Assembly (NCBI GenBank): GCA_022446815.1
Contig: JAKVCD010000019.1
Span: forward strand, 23,011 to 87,010
Source: Planctomycetota bacterium
Lineage (GTDB): Bacteria > Planctomycetota > UBA1135 > GCA-002686595
Direction of reading: 5' to 3'
Length of the DNA stretch: 64,000 nucleotides
Shown here: piece by piece, positions 16,444 to 24,609 of the stretch
How the letters are laid out: each line of letters opens with the position of its first letter
Position numbering within the stretch: position 1 is the stretch's first letter
Notes under the pieces: generated by a model
What the model was told of the DNA's origin: nothing
What the model saw: the letters and a program-made list of their open reading frames with translations, nothing else
Database searches by the model: none
Translations under genes and position numbers: made by a program

Positions 16444-18166
16444 TCGACCGCGAGACATCGTAGCGACGCAGCGCTGCGCCACCGACTGCGGTGAAGACCC
16501 AGCCCGCGATGAGGATCCCTAGGAAGAGGACCCAAGGCGCCACCCCCTCGACGAGCGTCGCGTCTAACCCGAAGAGCTCTGTCCCCCAATACAAGGCGAA
16601 GATCACGAGCGCCAAGAGCCCACCCGCGACAGACAAGAGGATGATTCGAAGCAAGAGCAGCAAGAGTGATCGCCCGATGTGATGTACCGCGCCGTCCTGG
16701 CCTGGGACGTACTTCACCGGGAAGATGAGGAAGACCGCGTTGTCCAGTGAGACCCAGGCGTAAACGACGACAGGGATCAGCGCCAAGCACTGAATGAGCA
16801 CCGGGTGGAAGACACCCTTCACAACGAGGCTCGTGAAGACTCCGAGTAAGAGGAGCGCGGTGATGAGGAACACCTGCGGCAGCACCGTCGCGAAGAAGAG
16901 CTGCCCGGCTGGGACCGGCCAGCTCTTGATGCTCTCCATTCGTGAGAGGCTAGAGCGGAAGTCGAAGCGCATGGTCGTCCCCAGGTACATCGTCCCCAGG
17001 CCTGTGATGAGGAGGCTGCTCATCATCACCTGCTCCTTCGGCGTGCCGTCAATCTCCAGGCTCATCACGACAGCGAAGCCCACCACCGCGAGGCCGAGCA
17101 GGGTCGTAGCGAGCGAGAAGCGTGAGATCCCGACGAGCTGTGCCCACGCGATCGTCCCCACCTTGCCGTGACCAAAGAGACGCGGCAGCCTCCGCACTCT
17201 CGCGCCGGCCTTTCGCTCTGTGCGTCCCATGGCGGCCAGGCCTGTGTGGCCCCTACGCATCGCGCCGATGCGCTTGGCCAGAGCCTCCGAGGTCGTGAGG
17301 GTCGCCTCCCTGATCTCACCAACGCTGCGCGCGCAGAGCTCGAAGAGCGCGACGAGGATCGCGACGTTCACCCCAAGCCAGAGGAGGAATTGATCAGGCG
17401 TCTCTGCGACGACGAGCTCTGCGAAGGGGCGCAAGGGTGACAAGAGCGCCGTGAGAATCGGAGACTCTGCGGCTGACTCCAGGCGCGCTCTCATGTCCAC
17501 GTCACCGCCGAAGAGCTCACCTGCGTTGTCCGCCTTGACCAAGAGTCCGATCATGGCCGCCCAGACCACCATCCCGACCGAGAAGCCGATCCGACCGAGC
17601 GCGCGACCGACGAAGAAGCGTCCTATCCAGAGGTTTGTGTTCCCAAGCGCGAGGCTGAACATCCGCCCGAGGATGGTGATCGCGAAGAGTGCGAGCAGGA
17701 TCCCAAAGACTCCGTAGCCGGGTGAGGGCAGCCGGTTCCAGAACAGCGCGACAAAGATGATCCCTGAGAGCGCTGTCTTTCCGCCGTCCACTAGGAGTCG
17801 ATAGCGCACCAAGTCAGCGCTAGAGATCGGCGCGGAGAGGAGGGCGTGCAGCTCCGACTTGGGCAGGTAGAGGCCCTTCGCGTTGAAGGCGCCCATCAAG
17901 CTGAGGAAGCCGAATGCAGCGAGAAATGCCTGCACCAAGAGGATCCGAACGGCTTCACTTTGACCCTCATCCCCCCAGTCAACTCCGCCTCCCCTCCCCG
18001 GGCCGAAGACCATGAGCCCGAGCCACCCGATAATGAGTAGGAAGCCGAGGAGACCAAAGAGGCAGCCTGAGGGGCTGCGCATCCGACGGAACTGCTTCCG
18101 AAAGCCCGCTCGCCAGTGAAGGCGCGCGAGGCGAAACAGGGTGAATAGGTCGTGGGATCGGCCCAC
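16436..18166 (-). CDS. ABC exporter permease, ABC-2 like
   Basis: A 576-residue integral membrane protein with about a dozen hydrophobic stretches, for example FGLLGFLLIIGWLGLMVF near residue 40 and TTLLGLAVVGFAVVMSL in the middle. The motif KSELHALLSAPIS near residue 110 resembles the first cytoplasmic segment of putative ABC exporter permeases that move an unknown substrate. The gene begins 5 bases after the stop of an ABC ATPase gene, so the two form one transporter. No substrate-binding protein is next to them, which fits an exporter. The exact substrate is unknown. Confidence 0.8.
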   Translation of the reverse strand: MGRSHDLFTLFRLARLHWRAGFRKQFRRMRSPSGCLFGLLGFLLIIGWLGLMVFGPGRGGGVDWGDEGQSEAVRILLVQAFLAAFGFLSLMGAFNAKGLYLPKSELHALLSAPISSADLVRYRLLVDGGKTALSGIIFVALFWNRLPSPGYGVFGILLALFAITILGRMFSLALGNTNLWIGRFFVGRALGRIGFSVGMVVWAAMIGLLVKADNAGELFGGDVDMRARLESAAESPILTALLSPLRPFAELVVAETPDQFLLWLGVNVAILVALFELCARSVGEIREATLTTSEALAKRIGAMRRGHTGLAAMGRTERKAGARVRRLPRLFGHGKVGTIAWAQLVGISRFSLATTLLGLAVVGFAVVMSLEIDGTPKEQVMMSSLLITGLGTMYLGTTMRFDFRSSLSRMESIKSWPVPAGQLFFATVLPQVFLITALLLLGVFTSLVVKGVFHPVLIQCLALIPVVVYAWVSLDNAVFLIFPVKYVPGQDGAVHHIGRSLLLLLLRIILLSVAGGLLALVIFALYWGTELFGLDATLVEGVAPWVLFLGILIAGWVFTAVGGAALRRYDVSRSIS

Positions 18167-18171
18167 GGCCC

Positions 18172-18936
18172 TCAGCCTCCAGCCACGTCGTCTTGGTCGC
18201 CCGCGCCGGTCGCGCGGAGGAAGATCTCCTCGAGGCTACCTCCTCGCTCAGCGAGGTCGCTCTCCCGAGCCTCCGCTAGCGTCCCGCTGAACACCGCCCT
18301 CCCCGAGTCAATGATGAGCAAGCGATCCGCGAGCTCCTCGATCAACTTCAGGAGGTGGGAGGAGAGCACGATGGCTGCGCCGTTCGCCGCGACCTCTCGG
18401 ATCTCTCTCTTCGCAGCGCGGATCCCTAGGGGGTCCAGACCGCTCAGGGGCTCATCCATCAAGAGCACCTGTGGCGCGGTGATCCACGCCTGAGCGAAGG
18501 CGAGCTTCTGCCGCATCCCTCTCGAGAGCTCACTCCCAAGAGCATCGACCTTCTCAGTCAGGTCAAAGCGCTCTAGCAGACCCGTCGCCAGCTCAGACCA
18601 GTCTCGCACCCCGTAGACACCTGCGGTGAACTCCAAGTGCTCTAGAACAGTCAGGCTCTCGTCGGGCTGTGGATCGTCAGGGACCCATGCGAGGGCTGAC
18701 TTGGCCCCGAGAGGATCCCGCTTGAGGTCCCGCCCAGCGACCGTGATCTCCCCAGACTGCACGGGCAAGATCCCTGCGATCGTGCGCAAGCTCGTCGTCT
18801 TCCCAGCGCCATTGGGCCCGACGAGTCCCAGGATCTCTCCAGGCCCGACCTCAAAGGAGAGCCCATCTACAGCTAAGACCGTGTCGAAGCGGCGCGTCAG
18901 AGCGCGGACGCTTAGGAGAGGGGGATGGGTCTCCAC
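18172..18936 (-). CDS. ABC transporter ATP-binding protein
   Basis: A 254-residue cytoplasmic ATPase. It has the Walker A motif GPNGAGKTT at about residues 39-47, the Q-loop WVPDDPQPDESL, the signature LSRGMRQKLAFAQAW and the Walker B VLLMDEPLSGLDPLG. The RGMRQKL form of the signature and the DDPQ loop are typical of the drug/antibiotic exporter (ABC-2) class. It pairs with the downstream permease, 5 bases away. The 158 bases upstream (18937-19094) hold no gene that could be recognised. Confidence 0.92.
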   Translation of the reverse strand: METHPPLLSVRALTRRFDTVLAVDGLSFEVGPGEILGLVGPNGAGKTTSLRTIAGILPVQSGEITVAGRDLKRDPLGAKSALAWVPDDPQPDESLTVLEHLEFTAGVYGVRDWSELATGLLERFDLTEKVDALGSELSRGMRQKLAFAQAWITAPQVLLMDEPLSGLDPLGIRAAKREIREVAANGAAIVLSSHLLKLIEELADRLLIIDSGRAVFSGTLAEARESDLAERGGSLEEIFLRATGAGDQDDVAGG

Positions 18937-19094
18937 GGAGGCAGCTCTGGAGGTAGGGGGTCTTCGGTGAGGTCGGTCGTAAGCGAGACAGTCTCAGGGT
19001 CGGCGGTGTGCGTTGGCTCAACCTCGACTGAACGAGAGCCTAAGAGGATGCCAGACGCGAGAGGCCTGCGCACCCGCCTCTTGTGAGGCGCTCG

Positions 19095-19349
19095 CTAGAA
19101 GATCCCGCCGCCTAGGAAGCAGCGGGCGGCAAAGACGATCCCTAAGACCGTGCCGACCACGAGGGAAGCGAAGTAGACACCCTGAGTCTCCTCACCATCA
19201 CGATCGGTGAAGAGACCGATCACACCGAGCACTGCCGCTAGCCCAGAGAGAGGAACAGAGAACCAGTTCAGCCAACCAGCACAGGGGAAGAAGCCCACGA
19301 AGCCAGTGATGATCGCGAACGCCAAACAAACTCCGGTCAATGTCTTCAT
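19095..19349 (-). CDS. Small two- or three-span membrane protein
   Basis: An 84-residue hydrophobic protein: a segment near residues 5-21, a second near 27-46 (VPLSGLAAVLGVIGLF), a charged loop TDRDGEETQGV, and a third at about 60-80. No family is recognised. Its ATG overlaps the stop of the DUF2752-like gene upstream by 4 bases, so both are probably made together and may sit in the same membrane. Confidence 0.65.
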   Translation of the reverse strand: MKTLTGVCLAFAIITGFVGFFPCAGWLNWFSVPLSGLAAVLGVIGLFTDRDGEETQGVYFASLVVGTVLGIVFAARCFLGGGIF

Positions 19350-19687
19350 GATCTATCTCCGTGAGCCTTCCTAGGCGGGGTGAGCCTGCCCAGCACGAAC
19401 GGGGTCGAGAGCGCGAGCGCCCAGCAGGCACCATACGTGGGTAGAAACAAGATATTCAGTTCCATCGAATCCCGCCAATCGCCCTGAGAGGCCAGCGAGA
19501 AGGCCCTTGAGAGGCCGCATAAGGCGCAGCCGGGGCATGGAGCCGTCTCTATTCCGAGCGAGCCTTGGATCGCGCCAGCCGCGACCTCAGCCGGGCTGAA
19601 GAGGAAGCTGATCGCCAAGACCGCGATCGAGAGCCCTCCGAGGATGGTGAAGACCCATCCGATCGTCCTCTGATTTGTGTCACTCAT
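19346..19687 (-). CDS. DUF2752-like membrane protein
   Basis: A 113-residue protein with an N-terminal transmembrane helix (VFTILGGLSIAVLAISFLF), then CPGCALCGLSRAFSLASQGDW. This matches the signature of DUF2752 proteins, which carry CPxCGLTR followed by small residues and a second hydrophobic stretch (NILFLPTYGACWALAL). The function of the family is not established. The start ATG lies at 19687, and 97 bases separate it from the divergent GDPD gene. It is coupled to the small membrane gene downstream. Confidence 0.75.
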   Translation of the reverse strand: MSDTNQRTIGWVFTILGGLSIAVLAISFLFSPAEVAAGAIQGSLGIETAPCPGCALCGLSRAFSLASQGDWRDSMELNILFLPTYGACWALALSTPFVLGRLTPPRKAHGDRS

Positions 19688-19784
19688 CTCTGCAGACGGT
19701 ATAGCGCGCCGTACGTCACACGGGTTCGTCTGGCCCCGCAGAATATTTTCATCGCTGTCCTTCGACGCCCGCTACCGTGGAGAC

Positions 19785-20525
19785 GTGCACCCCCCGCCCG
19801 TTGTCGCCCACCGCGGCCTCGCCACGAGGTACCCGGAGAACACCCTCTCTGCCTTCCGCGCTGCCCTAGAGGCTGGTGCCAATTATTTAGAGCTCGACCT
19901 CCAGCTCTCGTCGGACGGCGTGGCGATCGTCCATCACGACTGGGACACCAGTCGGACCTGTGGCGTCCCCGGCGTCATCGGGGAGCGTACTGCGGCAGAG
20001 CTCTCCCACCTCAGAGCGTCCTACGCAGAGCGCTTCGGAGCGTCGTTCCAGGACGAGCCCCTCCCCACCCTCAAAGACGCCTGTGAGCTCTTCACTGCTT
20101 GGCCAGAAGTCACGGTGTTCTTGGAGATCAAGCCACACTCTGTCGAGCGCTTCGGAGCCGAGGTGGTGTTAGACGCCGTGTTGCCCCACGCAGAAGCGCT
20201 CGGAGACCGAGCGGTCTTACTCTCCTTCTCTCATGATGTCCTCGCAGCCGCTCGATCCCGCAGCGCCCTCCAGCGCGGCGTCGCCTGCGATCGTTATGGG
20301 GAGCTCAACCACGAGCTCTTCGACTCCATCGACCCTGCGCACGTGTTCTGCGATGTCGAAGAGCTGCCCGAAGGAGAAAACCTCGCGATCAAGGGCCGCA
20401 CCCTGACCGTCTGGGAGGTCGTAGAGCCTGCGCTAGCGAAGAGCCTCCTCGCGCGCGGCGTCGACCTCATCGAGACCTTCTCTTGTGACACTCTCATCCA
20501 AGCGCTCGCCCAAGATCTCGATTGA
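19785..20525 (+). CDS. Glycerophosphodiester phosphodiesterase
   Basis: GDPD hydrolyses deacylated phospholipids (glycerophosphodiesters) to glycerol-3-phosphate and an alcohol. The 246-residue form has the family signatures: VVAHRGLATRYPENTLSAF near the start, then YLELDLQLSSDGVAIVHHDW with the catalytic His and the metal-binding Glu and Asp, and FLEIK further on. The GTG at 19785 is chosen because it puts the HRG motif 8 residues from the start; a GTG at 19677 would overlap the divergent gene. The stop overlaps the TTG start of a glycerol-3-phosphate dehydrogenase gene, which would consume the product. It may recycle membrane lipid head groups. No signal peptide is seen. Confidence 0.87.
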   Translation: MHPPPVVAHRGLATRYPENTLSAFRAALEAGANYLELDLQLSSDGVAIVHHDWDTSRTCGVPGVIGERTAAELSHLRASYAERFGASFQDEPLPTLKDACELFTAWPEVTVFLEIKPHSVERFGAEVVLDAVLPHAEALGDRAVLLSFSHDVLAAARSRSALQRGVACDRYGELNHELFDSIDPAHVFCDVEELPEGENLAIKGRTLTVWEVVEPALAKSLLARGVDLIETFSCDTLIQALAQDLD

Positions 20526-21694
20526 AGCCCGCAGAGTTTGACCTCCTCGTCGTCGGCGGCGGGATCCATGGTGCGGGCGTCGCGCAGTGCGCCGCCGCGA
20601 CAGGACGAAGCGTCCTCTTACTCGAGGCTCGTGAGCCCGCAGCAGGGACCTCGAGCCGCTCGAGCAAGCTGATCCACGGCGGCCTCAGATACCTCGAGTC
20701 CTTCGAGCTAGGCCTGGTCGCTGAATCGCTCGCGGAGCGCGACATCCTCCTGAAGACAGCACCCCACTTAGTTCGGCTTGTCGACTTCTTCGTGCCGATC
20801 TACAAGCAGACCAGCCGACGGCCGTGGGAGCTCCGCGCAGGGCTCAGTCTCTACGCGCTCCTCGGACGGCTGAGTCCTCCGACGCGTTTCGAGCGTCTTC
20901 AGCGCGCCGCATGGGGCCAGCTCGACGGCCTCAAGACAGACGGACTCCAAGCTGTCTTCCGATATGCGGACGGTCAGACGGATGACGCCCGCCTCGTCCG
21001 GAGCGTGCTCGCCTCCGCGGAAGAGCTAGGCGCCGAGGTCCGCTTCCCCGCAGAGCTCCTCTCTGCCAGACGCGAGGAGCGCGGCTGGCTCGTCCGCTAC
21101 AGCGCCGATGATGGTGAGCACGAGGTGCGCGTCTCTGCCTTTGTCAACGCCGCTGGGCCTTGGGTCGAGCGCGTCCGCCACCGGCTCAGCCCTGCACCTA
21201 TGGGGTGCCCAGTGAACCTCGTCGGCGGGACACACCTAGAGCTAGCAGGTCGACTCGAGCGCGGCGTTTACTACACCGAGGCGCCCAAGGATCGACGAGC
21301 TGTCTTCACCATGCCCTATGGAGATCGCACGCTGCTCGGGACGACTGAGCGTCCCTACAGCGGAGATCCAGCAGCACTCACTCCCACGCCTGCGGAGGTG
21401 GACTACCTGCTAGAGACTTACTCCCACTACTTCCCCCGCACCCCTGAAGTGCTCGACTCCTGGGCGGGGCTGCGCGTGCTGCCGCGGTCGCAGAGCGACC
21501 CCTTTCACACGAGCCGCGAGACCCTCCTCTTCCACGACGAACCTGCCCTGCCTCGCTACACAGGGATCTACGGAGGAAAGCTGACTGGCTACCGCGCCAC
21601 AGCCGAGCGAGTCCTTCGCACCCTACGAGCGGCGCTGCCGGTCAGGCCCCGCAAGGCAGACACCCGCACGCTGCGTCTGCCGAAGGTCAACTGA
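20522..21694 (+). CDS. FAD-dependent glycerol-3-phosphate dehydrogenase-like protein (short form)
   Basis: GlpD-type enzymes oxidise glycerol-3-phosphate to dihydroxyacetone phosphate at the membrane with FAD. The FAD motif VVGGGIHGAG is at residues 10-19, and SSKLIHGGLRYLESFELGLV is the diagnostic GlpD segment. The middle matches the substrate-binding part (GDRTLLGTTERPYSGDP). At 390 residues it is about 110 shorter than E. coli GlpD: the C-terminal helical domain is missing. The start is TTG, overlapping the stop of the GDPD gene. The pair suggests a route from glycerophosphodiesters to glycolysis. Whether the short form is active is unproven. Confidence 0.84.
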   Translation: MKPAEFDLLVVGGGIHGAGVAQCAAATGRSVLLLEAREPAAGTSSRSSKLIHGGLRYLESFELGLVAESLAERDILLKTAPHLVRLVDFFVPIYKQTSRRPWELRAGLSLYALLGRLSPPTRFERLQRAAWGQLDGLKTDGLQAVFRYADGQTDDARLVRSVLASAEELGAEVRFPAELLSARREERGWLVRYSADDGEHEVRVSAFVNAAGPWVERVRHRLSPAPMGCPVNLVGGTHLELAGRLERGVYYTEAPKDRRAVFTMPYGDRTLLGTTERPYSGDPAALTPTPAEVDYLLETYSHYFPRTPEVLDSWAGLRVLPRSQSDPFHTSRETLLFHDEPALPRYTGIYGGKLTGYRATAERVLRTLRAALPVRPRKADTRTLRLPKVN

Positions 21695-21704
21695 GCTGAA
21701 GCCC

Positions 21705-22364
21705 TCAGGAGAGCCGCAGGAGCTCTTCCACAGTGCGCTCGATCCCCTCCGCAGCTTCAGAGATCGAACCAGCGAGCATATAGGCGGGTGAGGTGATGAG
21801 CTTGTTTGCCTCATCAACGCGGAACTCGACGACCGGGCACTCCTCATGGCTCGCCCCCATCGCCTCGATCGCGCCGGCCGTGTCAGCGTCTGTTCCGATC
21901 GTGAGGCTGCAATCGATCCCCGCATCTCGACAGATCGCTGCGATCAGGGCGGGCGCGATACACACCGCCGCGACGGGCTTAGATGCCCTCATCATCTCGA
22001 CGACGAGTCGAGCGACCTCGGGGTTTGGCTTGGCCTCGCTGCCAGCGACAGCGAAGTCGCAGAGGTTCTTCGCTGCGCCAAACCCACCGGGGAGGATCAG
22101 ACCATCAAGATCTTCCGCCTTCGCTGTCGCGACATCAGCGATCTCGCCACGCGCGATACGCGCGCTCTCGACGAGGACGTTCCGAGTCTCCTCGCTAGGC
22201 TCACCCGCCAAGTGGTTGATGACATGCATCTGGGCCACGTCCGGCGCGAAGCAGGCCGCCTTAGCGCCAGCTCGGTCGAGCGCCAAGAGCGTGATGACCG
22301 ACTCGTGTATCTCCGCGCCGTCAAAGACGCCGCAGCCAGAGAGGATGACGCCGATCTTCTTCAT
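21705..22364 (-). CDS. elbB: ElbB, DJ-1/PfpI-like glyoxalase family
   Basis: A 219-residue cytoplasmic protein of the DJ-1/PfpI superfamily. The start KKIGVILSGCGVFDGAEIHESVITLLALDRAG is characteristic of ElbB. LILPGGFGAAKNLCDFA and the nucleophile-elbow region VAAVCIAPALIA, with the conserved Cys, follow. E. coli ElbB has been linked to isoprenoid production and has weak glyoxalase activity; its physiological role is unclear. It lies 6 bases downstream of a ferredoxin gene and is probably co-transcribed with it. It converges on the GlpD-like gene with a 10-base gap. Confidence 0.92.
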   Translation of the reverse strand: MKKIGVILSGCGVFDGAEIHESVITLLALDRAGAKAACFAPDVAQMHVINHLAGEPSEETRNVLVESARIARGEIADVATAKAEDLDGLILPGGFGAAKNLCDFAVAGSEAKPNPEVARLVVEMMRASKPVAAVCIAPALIAAICRDAGIDCSLTIGTDADTAGAIEAMGASHEECPVVEFRVDEANKLITSPAYMLAGSISEAAEGIERTVEELLRLS

Positions 22365-22370
22365 CGTGCC

Positions 22371-22652
22371 TTAGTCGAGCATGCGAACGGTGATGTCACC
22401 GTTCACCTTGAGTTGGCAGCCGAGGCGTGCGCCCTCGACCCCGCTGCACATCTCCACAGTCTCGACCTCGTCCTCCGAGGGCGGGTCGACGTTCTCTGCG
22501 CCTTCATCGAGAGCGCAGACGCAGGTGCCGCAGCTACCGACGGTGCAGCCAAAGTTGTGCGTAACGTCATTGGCTTGGCAGTACTCGAGGAAGGAGGTCC
22601 CCTCAGGGACTTCGTAGGTCTGACCGTTAGCGGCGATCGTGATCTTAGGCAT
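22371..22652 (-). CDS. 2Fe-2S ferredoxin (plant/adrenodoxin type)
   Basis: A 93-residue soluble electron carrier. The cluster ligands are visible in CTVGSCGTC (Cys-x4-Cys-x2-Cys) and a fourth Cys in RLGCQL. The start PKITIAANGQTYEVPEGTSFLEY is the normal beta-grasp beginning. The ATG at 22652 is chosen because it gives the usual length; an in-frame start at 22814 would add unrelated residues and overlap the divergent phosphatase gene. It is followed after 6 bases by elbB. The redox partner is not evident. Confidence 0.9.
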   Translation of the reverse strand: MPKITIAANGQTYEVPEGTSFLEYCQANDVTHNFGCTVGSCGTCVCALDEGAENVDPPSEDEVETVEMCSGVEGARLGCQLKVNGDITVRMLD

Positions 22653-22765
22653 AGCTCGTGGGCTCAGGTTCTGGATCGAAGAGAGAGTGCATGGATGTTC
22701 TTGAACCGAAGGCCTCGCCGCAAGCACTCCCTTCCGCCTTCGTAGATCGCTAGGGTCAGGGGAGC

Positions 22766-23455
22766 ATGAAGCTTCTCCTCCCCCCGCCCCGTCCAGAGGG
22801 CGCCGCTCAGCCACCCGCCCAGCCGCCCGCGCCCTCTAGCGGCACGAACACCAAGCTCTGGTTGATCCGGCACGCCGAGGTCGCGCAGGAGTTTCACGGT
22901 GTCGCCTACGGGTCGGCTGACGTCCCCTTGAGCGAGCGCGGGCGAGAGCAGAGCCGCGCGGTCGCCGCAGCCTTTGAGGGTGCTCGGGTCGCGCGGATCT
23001 ACGCATCTCCCTCTCAGCGCACGCAGGAGATGGCCCAGCTCCTTGCAGCCAGCACTGGCGCAGCCGTGACCACGCTCGACGGGCTGCGCGAGATAGACCG
23101 TGGCGCTTGGCAGGGCGGAACGAGGGAGGAGTTTCGAGCGTGCTGGCACGCTGAAGCAGCGAGCTGGTGGGGCGACCCCTGGCGCTGGAAGGCACCTGAT
23201 GGTGAGTGCGATGAGGAGCTCTTCGCGCGCGCTTGGCCAGCGCTCCAAGGGGCGACGGCAGACGCGCCCGGTGACGTCTGCGTCTTCTGCACTCACGCGA
23301 ACACCATTCGGGCGCTGTTGACCGGAGCGCTAGGTATCCCGTCGATCGAAGGCTATGAGCTCGCGACAGACCCTGCCCACGCGAACCTCCTCGTTGACAC
23401 AGAGGCGGGCTGGGAGCTGCGGGAGCGGAACCTCGCTCCTGGGACCGCTAGATGA
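22766..23455 (+). CDS. Histidine phosphatase family protein
   Basis: A 229-residue protein. The phosphohistidine motif RHAEVAQE (variant of RHGxT/E) lies near residue 35 after a proline-rich leader. It continues with YGSADVPLSERGREQSRAVA, the conserved Arg in YASPSQRTQEMA, LREIDRGAWQG and the second His in VCVFCTHANTIRALL. This superfamily covers phosphoglycerate mutase-like enzymes and small-molecule phosphatases such as CobC/PhoE; which one applies here cannot be told. Its stop overlaps the ATG of the next glycosyltransferase gene by 4 bases. The first 25 residues (PPPRPEGAAQPPAQPPAPSS) are low-complexity; a later start is possible. Confidence 0.88.
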   Translation: MKLLLPPPRPEGAAQPPAQPPAPSSGTNTKLWLIRHAEVAQEFHGVAYGSADVPLSERGREQSRAVAAAFEGARVARIYASPSQRTQEMAQLLAASTGAAVTTLDGLREIDRGAWQGGTREEFRACWHAEAASWWGDPWRWKAPDGECDEELFARAWPALQGATADAPGDVCVFCTHANTIRALLTGALGIPSIEGYELATDPAHANLLVDTEAGWELRERNLAPGTAR

Positions 23456-24609
23456 GTCGGCCGCGGGTCCTCTTCCTGACCCCGACGGTGCCCTGGCCGG
23501 AGGACTCCGGCGGCCGCATCCGCACCTCTCAGCTGCTCCGCCGCGCAGGGCGTGACGCAGAGCTCACGCTGTTCTCCGTCGAGACCCCAGGGCAGAGCGC
23601 TCAGCCGCCGGCTCACCTCGAGTCTGCATGTCGAGAGATCCGGGTCTTCCCCCCTGCGCGTCCTGGGCTGCTCGCGCGCCTCGCGCTCCCTCAGCTCGAG
23701 CGCTCCTTCTATTCGCGTGCGCTCGCAGACGCGACCCAAGCCGCGCTCGCTAGCCAGGCCTTTGATGTCGTCCATGTAGACGAGCTCTCGGTCGCGCGCG
23801 CCCTAGGCTTTTCGTCTCAGACGCCCGCCCTCATTCATCACCACAAGCTCGACGCACACCTCCACGCCAAGCTCAGTGAGCACAAGCGAGGGGTGAGCGA
23901 TGGAGAGGTCGCCAAAGTGCGCGCGCTCGAAAAGAAGGTCGCGCGCGCTCACAGCGCACACGCCACCTGCTCTGAGGCAGAGGCTCGCCTGCTACGGGAT
24001 CGCTATGGGGTCCGCTGCGCTGTCATCCCGAACGGCGTCGACGCCGACCGCTTCCAGCCCGCAGAGGCACCCCGCGAAGCTGAGACGCTGCTCTTCGTAG
24101 GCACGCTCGCCTACGAGCCGAACATCCACGGCTTAGAGTGGTTCGTCGCTGAGGTGATGCCTCGTCTGCTGCGAGAGCGACCGGAGCTGCGCCTACAGAT
24201 CGCTGGTAGCGCTCCATCAGACCGCGCGCTGCGCCTCGCCGGTGAGGGCATAGATGTCCTAGGTCCGGTCACTGACCCGCTCCCCCTCCTCCAGCGCTCG
24301 AGCTGCTCGATCGCGCCGCTCTTCATAGGCGGGGGGACACGCATCAAGATCCTGGAGTCTCTCGCAGCAGGCTGCCCTGTGATCTCTACCCCGGTCGGCG
24401 CGGAGGGACTTGAGCTCCCTCCCGGCGCGCTCCCGATAGCCTCGACTCCAGAGGCCTTCAGCGCCGCGATCCTGTCTCAGCTCGCCGCCCCTGACGCTGA
24501 GCGTTCGCGCAGCACCTCAGCCTACGTGCGGAGCAGCTACTCCTGGGACGTGTCTGCGGCCGCGCTGCTCGAGGCATGGGAGTCGTGCGCGGCGAGCACC
24601 GCCTCGTAG
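23452..24609 (+). CDS. Glycosyltransferase, GT4 family
   Basis: A 385-residue GT-B enzyme. The start RVLFLTPTVPWPEDSGGRIRTSQLL matches the subgroup that also contains the gene at 42709-43914. The donor half contains VIPNGVDADRF, LLFVGTLAYEPNIHGLEWF and FIGGGTRIKILESLAAGCPVIST. No signal peptide or transmembrane segment is present. The ATG overlaps the stop of the histidine phosphatase gene. The 3' end overlaps the convergent GT4 gene on the other strand by 73 bases, a rather large convergent overlap. Probably assembles a surface glycan. Confidence 0.87.
   Translation: MSRPRVLFLTPTVPWPEDSGGRIRTSQLLRRAGRDAELTLFSVETPGQSAQPPAHLESACREIRVFPPARPGLLARLALPQLERSFYSRALADATQAALASQAFDVVHVDELSVARALGFSSQTPALIHHHKLDAHLHAKLSEHKRGVSDGEVAKVRALEKKVARAHSAHATCSEAEARLLRDRYGVRCAVIPNGVDADRFQPAEAPREAETLLFVGTLAYEPNIHGLEWFVAEVMPRLLRERPELRLQIAGSAPSDRALRLAGEGIDVLGPVTDPLPLLQRSSCSIAPLFIGGGTRIKILESLAAGCPVISTPVGAEGLELPPGALPIASTPEAFSAAILSQLAAPDAERSRSTSAYVRSSYSWDVSAAALLEAWESCAASTAS

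Noticed and set aside
21846..22745. A 299-codon plus-strand frame
   Set aside because: It lies opposite elbB and the ferredoxin, both with clear family motifs, and has no recognisable domain.
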